A stretch of 64,000 bases of DNA from Thalassotalea agarivorans (GCF_030295955.1 NZ_AP027363.1:2542001-2606000); one strand, 5' to 3'. Shown: positions 1 through 10,300, counted from the first letter of the stretch. The notes: generated by a model from the letters alone, not told the origin. Numbers and translations: made by a program.

Positions 1-141
1 ATGAATATCAACTTCACAGTGAATAACTTACTTGATGAAGAGCCACCTGTGGCTTACGGTTCATCACGTGGTTACGATTCATATAATCACAATGCGCTTG
101 GCGCAAACTATCGCGTTTCTTTTACTTACTTTTTTAAATAA
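1..141 (+). CDS. TonB-dependent receptor, C-terminal end only (partial)
   Basis: The frame is open from base 1 and stops with TAA at 139-141, so only the last 46 residues are present. The end reads NYRVSFTYFFK, an alternating aromatic/hydrophobic final beta strand ending in an aromatic cluster. This is typical of the outer-membrane barrel of TonB-dependent receptors. The ATG at base 1 is probably internal rather than the real start. The gene is followed by a terminator and then by a permease and an isoaspartyl peptidase on the same strand, so the receptor may import the substrate of that pair. The receptor assignment rests on a short piece and on context. Confidence 0.6.
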   Translation: MNINFTVNNLLDEEPPVAYGSSRGYDSYNHNALGANYRVSFTYFFK

Positions 142-150
142 ACGCACGCA

Positions 151-179
151 GGTGGCTAGTTATTCTAGCCACCATTTTT
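151..179 (+). terminator. Rho-independent terminator after the receptor
   Basis: A perfect 9-bp stem (GGTGGCTAG and its complement) with a 5-nt loop is followed by ATTTTTC, 10 bases after the receptor stop codon. Confidence 0.8.
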
Positions 180-238
180 CTCTCACTAATTTAGTGCTTT
201 AATTAGTAATAACTCTATAGCCATTTTGGGTAAACGAA

Positions 239-1708
239 ATGACTCAATCTTCGCAAGACACTGCTGCTAAGAGAATGCCTGATGCATTCATTATTTTATT
301 TTTTGTAGTACTAGTTGCAGCAATATCAACCTACTTTATTCCTGCAGGAAAATTTGAAACCACGATTGATGCTGACACAGGCAAAAAAGTACTTGTTGCC
401 GATAGTTATCAGGTTGTTGACGACTATCAAAGTGTCAAAGTGTTCGCCGATGGTGATGGCGTAGGCTTTATGAATTTTGCCTTTGAGGGCATGGTTTCCG
501 GCGACAAATGGAGCTCTGCCATCGGCGTCATGATCTTTATCATTCTTACCGGTGGCGCGTTTGGCATTGTAATGAAGACGGCCGCTGTAGATAACGGTAT
601 TTTGGCGCTAATCAAAAAAACGCAGCATCTTAACGTACTATTTATTCCCATTCTGTTCGTGATTTTTTCTCTTGGGGGCGCGATATTTGGTATGGGAGAA
701 GAGGCTATCGCTTTTTGTATCGTCCTCTTGCCTCTTATGCTAGCCATTGGCTATGACTCCATCACAACAGTGCTAGTCACCTACGTTGCCACTCAAATAG
801 GATTTGCCGCCTCATGGATGAACCCTTTTAGTGTCGCAATTGCACAAGGAATAGCCGATGTACCGCTAATGTCAGGTATGCAGTTTCGCATGGTGATGTG
901 GTTTGTACTAACAACCATAGGTGTTATTTTCACTATGCGATACGCAGCTAAAATAAGAAAGCAACCTGAACTATCGCCAAATTACCTGGTGGATAAACAG
1001 CACAAAAACACGGCGGATAAACCGCAAACACAGCAATACTCTTGGGTAGATACTGCAATTTTACTCACCTTTTTCGCTGCTATCTTATGGGTGATTTATG
1101 GTGTGGTTTCTAAAGGGTACTATATTCCTGAAATTGCTAGTCAATTTTTTACCATGGCGGTGGTAATTGGGTTTATCGCTGTCCTCGCCAAACGACTCCA
1201 CGTCAATGAAGTAGCAGATGCATTCCAACAAGGCGCAAAAGATTTATTACCTGCAGCCATGATAGTCGGAATGGCAAAAGGTATCGTTATAATGCTAGGC
1301 GGTGACCAAGCAGATCAGCCAAGCGTTTTAAATACTATTCTGCACGCTACTGGCAACACGTTAAGTGAACTGCCAGCGATGTTATCTGCGTTGTTCATGT
1401 TTGTATTTCAATCGATTTTCAACTTCTTTATTGCGTCAGGCTCCGGGCAAGCAGCATTAACTATGCCCCTGATGGCACCATTAAGTGATATAGTTGGCGT
1501 CAATCGACAAATTTCAGTACTAGCCTTTCAACTTGGCGATGGTTTAACTAACCTGATCATTCCTACTTCCGCGTCATTAATTGGCTGTTTAGGGGTCGCT
1601 AGAATTGAATGGCTAGTATGGGCGAAATTTATTATTAAATTTATGGCAGTTATAATGTCGAGCGCTATGCTATTTATAATTTTGGCCGTACTGATCAATT
1701 TCAGTTAA
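239..1708 (+). CDS. YfcC family membrane permease
   Basis: This 489-aa polytopic inner-membrane protein has about 11-13 hydrophobic segments. It starts with a short polar tail and a first helix at about residues 17-35. It resembles the YfcC/DcuC-type carriers (C4-dicarboxylate or basic amino acid/peptide carriers), with the glycine-rich GMGEEA segment near residue 150 and a repeated half-structure in the C-terminal part. ATG 239 follows GGGTAAACGAA. The isoaspartyl dipeptidase gene starts 22 bases after its stop, so the two are probably co-transcribed and the permease may carry the dipeptide or its products. The substrate cannot be read from the sequence. Confidence 0.8.
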   Translation: MTQSSQDTAAKRMPDAFIILFFVVLVAAISTYFIPAGKFETTIDADTGKKVLVADSYQVVDDYQSVKVFADGDGVGFMNFAFEGMVSGDKWSSAIGVMIFIILTGGAFGIVMKTAAVDNGILALIKKTQHLNVLFIPILFVIFSLGGAIFGMGEEAIAFCIVLLPLMLAIGYDSITTVLVTYVATQIGFAASWMNPFSVAIAQGIADVPLMSGMQFRMVMWFVLTTIGVIFTMRYAAKIRKQPELSPNYLVDKQHKNTADKPQTQQYSWVDTAILLTFFAAILWVIYGVVSKGYYIPEIASQFFTMAVVIGFIAVLAKRLHVNEVADAFQQGAKDLLPAAMIVGMAKGIVIMLGGDQADQPSVLNTILHATGNTLSELPAMLSALFMFVFQSIFNFFIASGSGQAALTMPLMAPLSDIVGVNRQISVLAFQLGDGLTNLIIPTSASLIGCLGVARIEWLVWAKFIIKFMAVIMSSAMLFIILAVLINFS

Positions 1709-1730
1709 CAGTCAAAGCAAAGGATTCTTT

Positions 1731-2858
1731 ATGAAGTTAATTCAACAGGTTGATGTATATGCACCTGATTCATTGGGCATTAAAGATGTACTCATTGCGG
1801 GCGAAAAGATAGTCGCCATTGAAAATGATTTATCTAGTTATGCATTACCTGACGTAGAAGTCATCGATGGACAAGGACAAATTCTTGTACCGGGATTTGT
1901 CGACTCGCTTGTTCACATCACAGGTGGTGGTGGTGAAGGCGGCTTTGCAACTCGCACACCTGAAATGTCTGTTGAAGACGCATTAAAAGGCGGCGTTACA
2001 ACGGTTATAGGGGTACTTGGTACTGATTCTATCAGCCGAAGCTTGGAAAATTTACTAGCAAAAAGCTACGCCTTAGAAGAACAAGGTATTTCGGTGTTTA
2101 GTTACACCGGCTCGTACCATGTACCGGCGGTTAATGTCACTGGTTCTATTACCAAAGATATTATGATGATAGAAAAGTTCATTGGCATTGGCGAAGTTGC
2201 TATTGCTGACCATAGAGGTTCACAATTGACTGTAGCCGAACTTGCAAGGCTTGCATCAGAAGCGCGCGTCGGCGGTATGCTATCAAACAAAGCAGGTATA
2301 GTTAGTATCCATGTGGGGGATGAAGAAAGTGGGCTATCGCTATTACACAGTGTGGCTAACGAAACCGATATTCCTATTACGCAGTTTTATCCTACCCATA
2401 TCAATCGAACAGGCGAACTTTTAGCGAAGGGTATTGATTACGCAAAACAAGGTGGATTCATCGATTTAACCACTAGTACAAATGAGCAAATTCTTGCATC
2501 TGGCGAGGTAAAGGCCGCTAGAGCACTAGCAATGGCTTTAGAGCAAGGCGTGCCAGTCGCGAACATCACCATGAGCTCCGACGGCAATGCAAGCCTGCCA
2601 GTATTCGATGAAGCGGGTAAGTTAACGGATTTACAAGTGGGCGAAGTCCGTAGCCTTCATGAGGCTATGGTAGAAGCAGTAAAAGTGCACAAAGTTGATT
2701 TATCGAGCGCGTTAGCAAGTATTTCTAGTACGCCTGCAAACATCTTAAAGCTAACGAACAAAGGAAGAATATACGTTGGCGCGGATGCTGATTTAAACTT
2801 ACTAGATAAAGAAAGTCTTGAAATAATTTCCACAATTGCCAAAGGCATTTCGCACTAA
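1731..2858 (+). CDS. iadA: Isoaspartyl dipeptidase (beta-aspartyl-peptidase), divergent metal site
   Basis: This amidohydrolase-superfamily protein (375 aa; E. coli IadA is about 390) would hydrolyse beta-aspartyl dipeptides in the cytoplasm. Family signatures are clear: GGGGEGG with TRTPE after strand 1, LGTDSISR, TGSYHVP, DHRG, the metal-ligand histidines H194 (IHVGD) and H223 (PTHINR), and the catalytic D284 (SSDGN). Two ligands differ from E. coli IadA. The HxH pair at the end of strand 1 is L60-V-H62, and the bridging carboxylated lysine position holds E155. The C-terminus also stops about 15 residues early. It probably forms an operon with the upstream permease. Family membership is firm; whether the site is mono- or binuclear, or the activity changed, is open. 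Confidence 0.85.
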   Translation: MKLIQQVDVYAPDSLGIKDVLIAGEKIVAIENDLSSYALPDVEVIDGQGQILVPGFVDSLVHITGGGGEGGFATRTPEMSVEDALKGGVTTVIGVLGTDSISRSLENLLAKSYALEEQGISVFSYTGSYHVPAVNVTGSITKDIMMIEKFIGIGEVAIADHRGSQLTVAELARLASEARVGGMLSNKAGIVSIHVGDEESGLSLLHSVANETDIPITQFYPTHINRTGELLAKGIDYAKQGGFIDLTTSTNEQILASGEVKAARALAMALEQGVPVANITMSSDGNASLPVFDEAGKLTDLQVGEVRSLHEAMVEAVKVHKVDLSSALASISSTPANILKLTNKGRIYVGADADLNLLDKESLEIISTIAKGISH

Positions 2859-2876
2859 GCCAATAGAAAAATAGTA

Positions 2877-2909
2877 AAAAAAAGAGCGACTATTAGTCGC
2901 TCTTTTTAT
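2877..2909. terminator. Bidirectional terminator between iadA and nqrF
   Basis: A 12-bp inverted repeat (AAAGAGCGACTA and its complement, 1-nt centre) at 2881-2905 has an A-run on the left and a T-run on the right. It can stop both the plus-strand iadA and the minus-strand nqr transcripts. Confidence 0.85.
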
Positions 2910-2929
2910 ATCAAATATATGATTTTGGA

Positions 2930-4153
2930 TTAACCACCAAAGTCATCTAACATGATGTTTTCGTCTTCAACACCAAGATCTTTTAGCATGCCGATAACAG
3001 CTGCGTTCATCATTGGTGGACCACACATGTAGTATTCACAATCTTCTGGCGCTTCATGGTCCTTAAGATATTGTTCGTATAATACGTTGTGGATGAAACC
3101 TGTTAAGCCATCCCAGTTATCTTCAGGTTGAGGATCAGAAAGTGCTACATGCCAATCAAAGTTGTCATTTTCAGCCGCTAAGCCATTAAAGTCATCTTCA
3201 TAGAACATTTCACGTAATGAACGCGCACCGTACCAGAAAGAGATCTTACGCTTAGAGTGAAGACGCTTAAGTTGGTCAAAGATATGTGAACGCATTGGCG
3301 CCATACCTGCACCACCACCGATAAAGACCATTTCTGCGTCAGTTTCTTTGGCGAAGAACTCACCAAATGGACCAGAAATCGTTACCTTATCACCTTCTTT
3401 TAAGCTCCAAATGTACGACGACATTTTACCCGCTGGCAAAGATAGATTATTAGGCGGCGGCGTAGCGATACGCACGTTAAGCATAATAATACCTTCTTCT
3501 TCAGGGTAGTTAGCCATTGAGTAGGCACGAAGCGTGTCAGTGTCTACTTTAGATTCGATATCGAAGAAGCCAAAACGCTCCCAGTCACCACGATATTCTT
3601 CTGGAATATCAAAATCACTGTATTTAACGTGATGGGCAGGTGCTTCGATTTGAATATATCCACCCGCACGGAATGGTACAGATTCACCCGCTGGGATAGC
3701 TAATTTAAGCTCTTTGATGAAGGTTGCTTTGTTATCGTTAGAGATAACTTCACATTCCCACTGTTGAACACCGAAGATTTCATCTTCTAGTTCAATATCC
3801 ATGTCTTGCTTAACCGCTACCTGACAGGATAAACGACAGCCTTCTTTCGCTTCACGCTTTGTAATGTGGCCAAGCTCTGTTGGCAGAATGTCTCCACCAC
3901 CTGAGTGAACGTGTACACGACACTGACCACATGTACCACCACCACCACAGGCAGATGGTACGAAAATACCTTTGTCGGCTAATACGCCTAAAAGCTTACC
4001 ACCAGCAGCGGCTGTAATGCTTTTATCCGGGTCGCCGTTAATTGCGATGTTTACGTCACCCGTTGATACTAACTTAGACTTAGCAAATAAAATCACTAAA
4101 ACTAATGCTAGTACTATAACTGTGAACATCGATACGCCGAGAATAATTTCCAT
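2930..4153 (-). CDS. nqrF: Na+-translocating NADH:quinone reductase subunit F
   Basis: NqrF oxidises NADH and passes electrons through FAD and a 2Fe-2S centre into the sodium-pumping NQR complex of the inner membrane. The 407 residues match the family length. An N-terminal membrane helix spans about residues 4-24. A ferredoxin domain follows with cysteines C69, C75, C78 and C110. The FAD motif [10 protein letters not shown], the NADH-binding [12 protein letters not shown] and the terminal DDFGG are all present. ATG 4153 follows AAAGGAAAAG. It is the last gene of the nqrA-F operon. No apbE or nqrM follows it; a terminator and the convergent iadA do. Confidence 0.97.
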   Translation of the reverse strand: MEIILGVSMFTVIVLALVLVILFAKSKLVSTGDVNIAINGDPDKSITAAAGGKLLGVLADKGIFVPSACGGGGTCGQCRVHVHSGGGDILPTELGHITKREAKEGCRLSCQVAVKQDMDIELEDEIFGVQQWECEVISNDNKATFIKELKLAIPAGESVPFRAGGYIQIEAPAHHVKYSDFDIPEEYRGDWERFGFFDIESKVDTDTLRAYSMANYPEEEGIIMLNVRIATPPPNNLSLPAGKMSSYIWSLKEGDKVTISGPFGEFFAKETDAEMVFIGGGAGMAPMRSHIFDQLKRLHSKRKISFWYGARSLREMFYEDDFNGLAAENDNFDWHVALSDPQPEDNWDGLTGFIHNVLYEQYLKDHEAPEDCEYYMCGPPMMNAAVIGMLKDLGVEDENIMLDDFGG

Positions 4154-4213
4154 CGACTTTTCCTTTGCTATTCTACAAGAGAAGGTAAGTTAACCTCACC
4201 TTCTACGTTAACC

Positions 4214-4837
4214 TTACAGTGAAATACCACCAAACGATAAGAAACCAAACGCCATTAAGCCTGCTGTAATAAAGGTAATACCTAAACCTTTCAGACCGTC
4301 AGGAATATCTGAGTATTTCATTTTCTCACGAAGACCCGCTAGCAATACGATAGCAAGTGCCCAACCGATACCAGAACCAATGCCGTAAACGACACTTTCA
4401 CCTAGGGTTAAGTTTTTCGCAACCATAAACGAAACAGCACCAAAAATTGCACAGTTAACTGTGATAAGTGGTAAGAAGATACCTAGCGCTTGATACAAAG
4501 CTGGGAAGTACTTATCAAGTACCATCTCAAGAATTTGTACTAATGCCGCAATTACACCAATGAAGGTAATAAACGACAAGAAGCTAAGATCAACTGTTTC
4601 TGCTGGATCTGTAATTCCTAGCACACCATCTAACGCACCTGGCGCTAAGATCGCTTGATAAATAATTTGGTTAACAGGAACCGCTAAACCTAAAACAACG
4701 ATAACCGCTACACCCAAACCTATCGCTGTGCTTACTTTCTTAGATACCGCTAAGAAGGTACACATACCTAGGAAGAATGATAAGGCGATGTTCTCGATGA
4801 AAATCGTTTTAACAAGTAATGATAAATAATGTTCCAT
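4214..4837 (-). CDS. nqrE: Na+-translocating NADH:quinone reductase subunit E
   Basis: This 207-aa integral membrane subunit has six predicted helices. It is homologous to NqrD with inverted topology, and the two share the paired half-helix arrangement and cysteines that hold an intramembrane iron centre. Characteristic segments are [17 protein letters not shown] near the N-terminus and [10 protein letters not shown] in the middle. It lies 5 bases downstream of nqrD and 60 bases upstream of nqrF. Confidence 0.97.
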   Translation of the reverse strand: MEHYLSLLVKTIFIENIALSFFLGMCTFLAVSKKVSTAIGLGVAVIVVLGLAVPVNQIIYQAILAPGALDGVLGITDPAETVDLSFLSFITFIGVIAALVQILEMVLDKYFPALYQALGIFLPLITVNCAIFGAVSFMVAKNLTLGESVVYGIGSGIGWALAIVLLAGLREKMKYSDIPDGLKGLGITFITAGLMAFGFLSFGGISL

Positions 4838-4842
4838 CGTGA

Positions 4843-5466
4843 CTAGTCCTTCTCAACCTGCTCTGGCTTCCATTGGCGAATTGCCCAAATGATCAAGCCA
4901 ATAATGAAGAATGACGAGAATGGTAAAACTAGTAAACCATTCGCTTGATACCAACCACCGTTTTGAATAAGCGGTAGGATTTCGATACCGAACAAGGTAC
5001 CAAAACCTAGCAATTCACGGAAGAAAGCAACGGCGATTAAGATGAAACCGTAACCTAAACCGTTACCGATACCATCTAAAAAGCTCACACCTGGCTTTTC
5101 TTTCATTGCGAACGCTTCTGCACGACCCATTACGATACAGTTGGTGATAATCAAACCAACGAATACCGACAGCTCTTTTGATAGCTGATAAGAGAAGGCT
5201 TTCAATACTTGGTCAACCACGATTACAAGTGAAGCGATAATCGCCATTTGCACTATGATACGTACACTTGAAGGAATGTGGTTGCGGATGATTGAGATAA
5301 ACAAGTTCGAAAATGCTGTAACAAATACTACCGCTAACGTCATTACTAACGCGTTAGCCATAGAACTTGTTACCGCTAGCGCAGAACAAATACCAAGTAC
5401 TTGTAATGCAATCGGGTTGTTATCAAAAATCGGTTTAGTTAAAACTTTGCTGTTTTCTGAAGACAT
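4843..5466 (-). CDS. nqrD: Na+-translocating NADH:quinone reductase subunit D
   Basis: This 207-aa membrane subunit, also with six helices, is the partner of NqrE. The pair form the pseudo-symmetric core that holds the intramembrane iron cofactor. The family segments [17 protein letters not shown] (residues about 15-31) and [12 protein letters not shown] (about 109-120) are present, each with its conserved cysteine. ATG 5466 overlaps the nqrC stop codon by one base (TAATG), which implies translational coupling. Confidence 0.97.
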   Translation of the reverse strand: MSSENSKVLTKPIFDNNPIALQVLGICSALAVTSSMANALVMTLAVVFVTAFSNLFISIIRNHIPSSVRIIVQMAIIASLVIVVDQVLKAFSYQLSKELSVFVGLIITNCIVMGRAEAFAMKEKPGVSFLDGIGNGLGYGFILIAVAFFRELLGFGTLFGIEILPLIQNGGWYQANGLLVLPFSSFFIIGLIIWAIRQWKPEQVEKD

Positions 5467-6239
5467 TAGTTAAGCCCTCCACGATTTTTCTTGATGAAAG
5501 GTAAATATCCTTCTGCACCAAACCAGAACTGAAGCGTGTGTGTTACGCCGTTACTTGTTAGCGTAGCACCTGATAATGCATCAACACCGTGGATGTCATC
5601 TTCTTTAGCGCCGCCTTTAACAAGCTTAGCTTCAACAACATCACCTTCGCCGTAGATTTTCTTACCTGGCCATAAAGCAATCCACTTAGGGTTCATCACT
5701 TCCGCACCAAGGCCCGGAGTTTCTTTATGATCAGAGTAAATGACGTTTTTAACAGTGTTTAAGTCGGCTTCTAAGCCAACATAGCCGTGCATTAGGTCCC
5801 ATAAACCAGAACCTACAATCGGTAATACTACTGTATCTACTACACCAGCACCGTTACGCACTAAGTAAACTACCGCGTCTTTTGAACGACGATTAATACC
5901 GGCAATATCATCTTCTGGCTTGTCTGATAACTTTGTATCACGCGCATTGCGACGCTCATCAAATAATTCAGGGTTGCCTTCAATGTATTCACCTGAGTCC
6001 AAATCAATCATTTTCGCTTCAACAAATTGTTTGAATGTTTGCTGAATTGAAGATTTAGATTGATCTTCAGGCAAAATACCAGCCGCTTGTAAAATTTTTG
6101 TTTGTTGGTCTAATAGCTTGTTTTCTACTTGCAATGGCTTTAATTGAACCGCTGCAAAAGATACTAACAATGCACAGACCAAACAAACTGCAACAACAAA
6201 ACCTACCGTTCTGCCGAATGATTCTTTATTAGCTGACAC
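5466..6239 (-). CDS. nqrC: Na+-translocating NADH:quinone reductase subunit C
   Basis: NqrC is the membrane-anchored periplasmic flavoprotein subunit. One N-terminal helix (about residues 11-32) is followed by an FMN-binding domain. The flavinylation motif [10 protein letters not shown] places the covalently modified threonine at T226. Its attachment needs the ApbE transferase, which is not encoded here. The start is GTG 6239, preceded by AAGGAGG seven bases upstream, and overlaps the end of nqrB by 11 bases. The length of 257 aa is typical. Confidence 0.97.
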   Translation of the reverse strand: MSANKESFGRTVGFVVAVCLVCALLVSFAAVQLKPLQVENKLLDQQTKILQAAGILPEDQSKSSIQQTFKQFVEAKMIDLDSGEYIEGNPELFDERRNARDTKLSDKPEDDIAGINRRSKDAVVYLVRNGAGVVDTVVLPIVGSGLWDLMHGYVGLEADLNTVKNVIYSDHKETPGLGAEVMNPKWIALWPGKKIYGEGDVVEAKLVKGGAKEDDIHGVDALSGATLTSNGVTHTLQFWFGAEGYLPFIKKNRGGLN

Positions 6240-7437
6240 GAGCGATCCTCCTTTTCACATTCGACTGAACCACAAAGTAGTCGAATAAAGGTGCAAACAA
6301 GTTAGCGAATAGAATTGCTAACATCATACCCTCAGGGAATGCTGGGTTAACAACACGAATAAGTACAACCATGACACCGACTAAAGCGCCGAACCAGTAT
6401 TTACCCGTATTGGTAAATGACATAGTTACCGGGTCAGTTGCCATAAACATCATACCGAATGCAAAACCACCAACAACAAGGTGCCAGTACCAAGGCATTG
6501 CAAATAATGGATTGCTTTCACTACCAATTGCGTTAAACAATAACGAGGTAACAACCATACCGCCAAACACAGCAAGTACAATTCTCCACGACGCGATACC
6601 TTTATAAAGGATATACGCACCGCCGATAAATATAGCGAGTGTTGACACTTCACCTACAGAGCCTGGAATGAAGCCGTAGAATGCATCCATCCAACTTGCA
6701 GAGAAGATAGGCGCATATTCAAATGCTCCAGTTGCTGCAGCACTTAATACTGTTGCACCAGAGAAACCATCTACCGCTACCCATACTGCGTCACCAGAAA
6801 TTTCAGCTGGATAAGCGAAGAATAAGAAAGCACGACCGGCTAATGCAGGGTTTAAGAAGTTCTTACCTGTACCACCAAAAATCTCTTTAGCAATGACAAC
6901 ACCGAATGTAATACCGATAGCTGCTTGCCAAAGTGGAATAGTTGCAGGAAGAATTAAGGCAAATAGAATTGAAGTTACGAAGAAACCTTCGTTTACTTCA
7001 TGCTTACGTACCGCCGCAAATAATACTTCCCAGAAACCACCAACGATAAACACCGTCATATAGATAGGTAGGAAGAAACAGGCGCCGTAAAGCATCATGG
7101 TAAACCAACCACTGTCAGCACTTAACTCGCCACCTAGCATGTGGAACAAACCCACTTGCCAAGTATCAGCAAGGCTATAGCCTGCTTGTAGTGCATCTAC
7201 GGCTTGGTAACCGATGTTATACATACCGAAAAACATGGCTGGGAATACCGCAAGCCATACTGTGATCATAATACGTTTTAAGTCGATGCTGTCACGGATA
7301 TGCGTTTTACCCTTAGTTACATAACCAGGAGTAAACAAACCAGTAGCAATCGCTTCGTATAAAGCAAACCACTTTTCATGTTTGCCGCCTTTCTCAAAAT
7401 GCGGCTCAATATCTTCAATAAAGGTTTTTAAGCTCAT
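6229..7437 (-). CDS. nqrB: Na+-translocating NADH:quinone reductase subunit B
   Basis: This 402-aa subunit is the largest membrane component and carries a covalent FMN and the quinone-proximal riboflavin. It has about ten helices and belongs to the RnfD/NqrB family. The motif DGFSGAT places the flavinylated threonine at T229. The conserved loop [21 protein letters not shown] lies just upstream at about residues 190-210. ATG 7437 is two bases from the nqrA stop codon, consistent with a tightly coupled operon. Confidence 0.97.
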   Translation of the reverse strand: MSLKTFIEDIEPHFEKGGKHEKWFALYEAIATGLFTPGYVTKGKTHIRDSIDLKRIMITVWLAVFPAMFFGMYNIGYQAVDALQAGYSLADTWQVGLFHMLGGELSADSGWFTMMLYGACFFLPIYMTVFIVGGFWEVLFAAVRKHEVNEGFFVTSILFALILPATIPLWQAAIGITFGVVIAKEIFGGTGKNFLNPALAGRAFLFFAYPAEISGDAVWVAVDGFSGATVLSAAATGAFEYAPIFSASWMDAFYGFIPGSVGEVSTLAIFIGGAYILYKGIASWRIVLAVFGGMVVTSLLFNAIGSESNPLFAMPWYWHLVVGGFAFGMMFMATDPVTMSFTNTGKYWFGALVGVMVVLIRVVNPAFPEGMMLAILFANLFAPLFDYFVVQSNVKRRIARVS

Positions 7438-7439
7438 GT

Positions 7440-8777
7440 CTAACCTTCCTTCTCAATCGTGGTTAGGCAGTCACGAAGGTACACACCGTAATCTGTTTTA
7501 CCTGGGCAAACAAATGTACATAGTGCTAAATCTTCTTCGTCTAGCTCAAGCGCACCTAAAGATTGTGCACCATCGGTATCGCCAGCCACTAAGTCACGTA
7601 ATAACAACGTTGGTAAAATATCTAATGGCATTACGCGCTCGTAGTTACCAATTGGTACCATGGCACGAGGAGAACCATTCGTTGTTGATGTCATGTTGAA
7701 TAATTTCTTCGGGAAGAAATGGGACATATAAGCACGTGTCACAGAGAACTTGTTAGGACCTGGATACATGTAACCGATAAATTCTTTTTCGCGGCCTTCT
7801 AGAATGAGGCTCACTTGCACATGGTAACGACCAAGATAAGCATGAGGTCCCTGTGCCGTAGTACCTGATAATAATGAACCAGATACAACACGTAATTCAC
7901 CGTCTACCGCTTCACCTGCAACAAGTTCATTAGTACTAGCACCTAGAACTGTGCGTACTAAACGAGGATTTTGCGCAGCAGGGCCTGCAAGCGCTACAAC
8001 TCTCTCGCTATTAAGTTCACCTGTTGTGAATAACTGACCAATAGCAATAACGTCTTGGTAGCCTACATGCCATACGAATTTTTCCGCACCGACAGGCTTA
8101 AGGTGATGAATATGAGTACCAACCAAACCAGCAGGATGCTTACCTGCAAATTCGTGTACCGTTGCAACACTATTTGTCGCAACTTCAGCATTCGGTGCTT
8201 TAGCAACAAATACTTCACCTTCAGTTAAACGAGATAAAATGGTAAGTCCGTCTTGGAAAGCTTGCGCTTGCTCAGCAATAATCACTGCAGGATCTGCCGC
8301 TAGCGGGTTAGTATCTAACGCGCTAACAAAAATTGCTTCTGGTTGAGCATCAACAGCAGGAATCTTGCTATATGGGCGCGTTCTAATTGCAGTCCATAAA
8401 CCCGAATCAACTAAGTTTTTCACCACGTCTTCACGGGACACACTTGGTAATTCAGCTGCAGCAAACTTTGCAAACGTTTCTTGCTCTTCGCCGTCAGCTT
8501 CAATGACAACAGATTGCAAAACACGCTTTTCACCACGGTTAATTTCTTTAACCACACCGGCAACAGGAGCTGTGAATTTAACGCCAGGATTCTTTTTGTC
8601 TTCAAAAAGTACCTGACCTTTTTTTACGCGATCTTCAACACGAACATGCATTGTAGGTCGCATACCCACAAACTCTTCACCTAGCGTGGCAACGGTTTTG
8701 ATGGCTGGGCCATCATGGATTACTTGCTGGGGAGCACCATTAACAGGAACATCCAGACCTTTTTTTATTGTAATCAT
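7440..8777 (-). CDS. nqrA: Na+-translocating NADH:quinone reductase subunit A
   Basis: NqrA is the cytoplasmic subunit at the start of the operon and lacks membrane helices. I place the start at ATG 8777, giving 445 residues beginning [14 protein letters not shown], the family's usual N-terminus and length. The frame stays open to TTG 8813, but those 12 extra residues are not typical. The glycine-rich [12 protein letters not shown] segment (about 65-76) and the C-terminal [12 protein letters not shown] cysteine motif are present. The latter resembles RnfC but lacks the full ferredoxin set, as expected for NqrA. Confidence 0.96.
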   Translation of the reverse strand: MITIKKGLDVPVNGAPQQVIHDGPAIKTVATLGEEFVGMRPTMHVRVEDRVKKGQVLFEDKKNPGVKFTAPVAGVVKEINRGEKRVLQSVVIEADGEEQETFAKFAAAELPSVSREDVVKNLVDSGLWTAIRTRPYSKIPAVDAQPEAIFVSALDTNPLAADPAVIIAEQAQAFQDGLTILSRLTEGEVFVAKAPNAEVATNSVATVHEFAGKHPAGLVGTHIHHLKPVGAEKFVWHVGYQDVIAIGQLFTTGELNSERVVALAGPAAQNPRLVRTVLGASTNELVAGEAVDGELRVVSGSLLSGTTAQGPHAYLGRYHVQVSLILEGREKEFIGYMYPGPNKFSVTRAYMSHFFPKKLFNMTSTTNGSPRAMVPIGNYERVMPLDILPTLLLRDLVAGDTDGAQSLGALELDEEDLALCTFVCPGKTDYGVYLRDCLTTIEKEG

Positions 8778-8949
8778 AAACACTTGCACTACTTTGATGG
8801 GAGTTAAAGACAATAACTAGACCTAAAAAAAAGCGTTCAAGTTTCCCTAAACAGCTCTTTTACAAAGGAAAATCATTGCCCTAAGTGTATTACGGCAGCA
8901 ACAATTTCGTTAGAAATCAAAGCCACCAACGCTTAAGTTAAAAATTTCT

Positions 8950-8962
8950 GGCGCGAATTCTA
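8950..8962 (-). promoter_or_regulatory. Candidate nqr promoter -10 with GC-rich discriminator
   Basis: Read on the minus strand, TAGAAT is followed directly by TCGCGCC. The same 13-base string lies upstream of rplU in this window. No good -35 hexamer sits at 16-18 bp, so this is a candidate only. The rest of 8778-9040, between nqrA and the fabV terminator, is AT-rich and I see no gene in it. Confidence 0.4.
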
Positions 8963-9040
8963 TCAAAAACTATCCTTTTTAGCTATCAAAGAAAGCATTA
9001 AATATCGGTGATATTTATCATACTTAAGTATAACTTTTAC

Positions 9041-9078
9041 AAACAAAAAAAAGCGCCAAGGATATTCCATGGCGCTTT
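9041..9078 (-). terminator. fabV terminator
   Basis: The stem AAGCGCCA.GG (11 bp, one mismatch, 5-nt loop) at 9051-9077 is followed on the minus strand by TTTTTTGTTT. Confidence 0.8.
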
Positions 9079-9112
9079 TGTTGTAGTCGCTTAAATTCGC
9101 CTACTTTAAAGT

Positions 9113-10300
9113 TTAGACAAGATTATTTATTTCTGCCAAAGGAGACACGTCTTGATCATAATCAACGCCTGCAACATCAAAGCCAAATAGTTTCAAAAAC
9201 TCTTGGTGATAGCTGGTGTAATCGGTTAACGAATCGATTGTATCAGTGGTAACACTATCCCAAATATCTTCAACGCGCGCTTGCACGTCGTCAGCTAATT
9301 CTTTGTAGTTTTGGCTAAAACGGCCCGCTTCATCAAATCGAGGCGAATCGCTGTAAAGGTTTTCATTAAACAAGGCTTGGATTTGCTCAATAACACCTTC
9401 ATAAGTGCCATCTTCTTTCATTACCTTAAACATCGCTGAAATATAGAGCGGCATAATTGGAATAGCTGAGCTTGCTTGTGTAACTACAGCATTCAATGAC
9501 GTGACATAGGCTTTACCCGGAATGCTTGCGCTGTCACTCATTGCTTTTGCAGCGCGATCTAAATCTTCTTTCGCGCGACCAATGGTTGCATGTCCATAAA
9601 TAGGCCAAGTCAGTTTTTTACCAATGTAAGTATAAGCAGTTGTTTTAAAGTCTTGTGCTAATACACCAGCGTCATTAAGCGCATTAATCCATAATTCCCA
9701 ATCTGCGCCACCCATGACGTCGATAGTACCTTGGATTTCTGCCTCATTTGCTGCTTCAACCGTCACTTCATCAATTTCACGTTTTGATGTATTTAAGTTT
9801 TTCGTCGTGACTGTCTTGCCAATAGGTTTAAGCGTAGAAGAGTATACTTCACCGGTATCAGGATCGGTGCGACGAGGAGAAGCTAGTGAGTAGATTACTA
9901 GATCGACTTGGCCTAGTTCTTCTTTAATCACGTCAATTGCTTTTGCTTTAACTTCATGCGAAAAGGCATCACCATTGATATTTTTCGCCCAAAGACCTGC
10001 CGCATCTGCTGCATTTTGAAAAGCTGCTGTATTATACCAACCAGCGCTAGCTGTTTTCTTTTCTGTCGGCGGCTTTTCAAAAAAGATACCTAATGTTTTT
10101 GCACCACTGCCAAAAGCAGCCGTAATTCTTGACGCTAGGCCGTAACCCGTTGATGCACCAATCACCAGCACATTTTTAGGCTGGGTACTAGGTTGTGTTT
10201 GGCTTTTTACATAATCAATTTGTTCTTGAACATGCGCAGCACATCCTACAGGGTGCGCATTAGTACAAATAAAACCACGAATTTTTGGCTTAATGACCAT
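9113..10300 (-). CDS. fabV: Enoyl-ACP reductase FabV (trans-2-enoyl-CoA reductase)
   Basis: FabV performs the last reduction of the fatty-acid elongation cycle, reducing trans-2-enoyl-ACP with NAD(P)H in the cytoplasm. The 395 residues match the family (about 400). The N-terminus MVIKPKIRGFICTNAHPVGC is diagnostic. The nucleotide-binding loop VIGASTGYGLASR is at about residues 46-58. The catalytic pair is Y235 and K244 in the Y-x8-K spacing that separates FabV from FabI-type reductases. ATG 10300 has AGGTAGATAGA upstream. It is a single-gene unit with its own terminator. FabV enzymes in other species are naturally resistant to triclosan. Confidence 0.95.
   Translation of the reverse strand: MVIKPKIRGFICTNAHPVGCAAHVQEQIDYVKSQTQPSTQPKNVLVIGASTGYGLASRITAAFGSGAKTLGIFFEKPPTEKKTASAGWYNTAAFQNAADAAGLWAKNINGDAFSHEVKAKAIDVIKEELGQVDLVIYSLASPRRTDPDTGEVYSSTLKPIGKTVTTKNLNTSKREIDEVTVEAANEAEIQGTIDVMGGADWELWINALNDAGVLAQDFKTTAYTYIGKKLTWPIYGHATIGRAKEDLDRAAKAMSDSASIPGKAYVTSLNAVVTQASSAIPIMPLYISAMFKVMKEDGTYEGVIEQIQALFNENLYSDSPRFDEAGRFSQNYKELADDVQARVEDIWDSVTTDTIDSLTDYTSYHQEFLKLFGFDVAGVDYDQDVSPLAEINNLV

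Noticed and set aside
3972-4193. Plus-strand frames opposite the nqr genes and other housekeeping genes
   Set aside because: They are antisense shadows of well-identified coding regions, with no ribosome sites or recognisable domains.
8778-8813. N-terminal extension of NqrA to TTG 8813
   Set aside because: The family begins MITIKKG, which matches ATG 8777; the extra 12 residues are not conserved.
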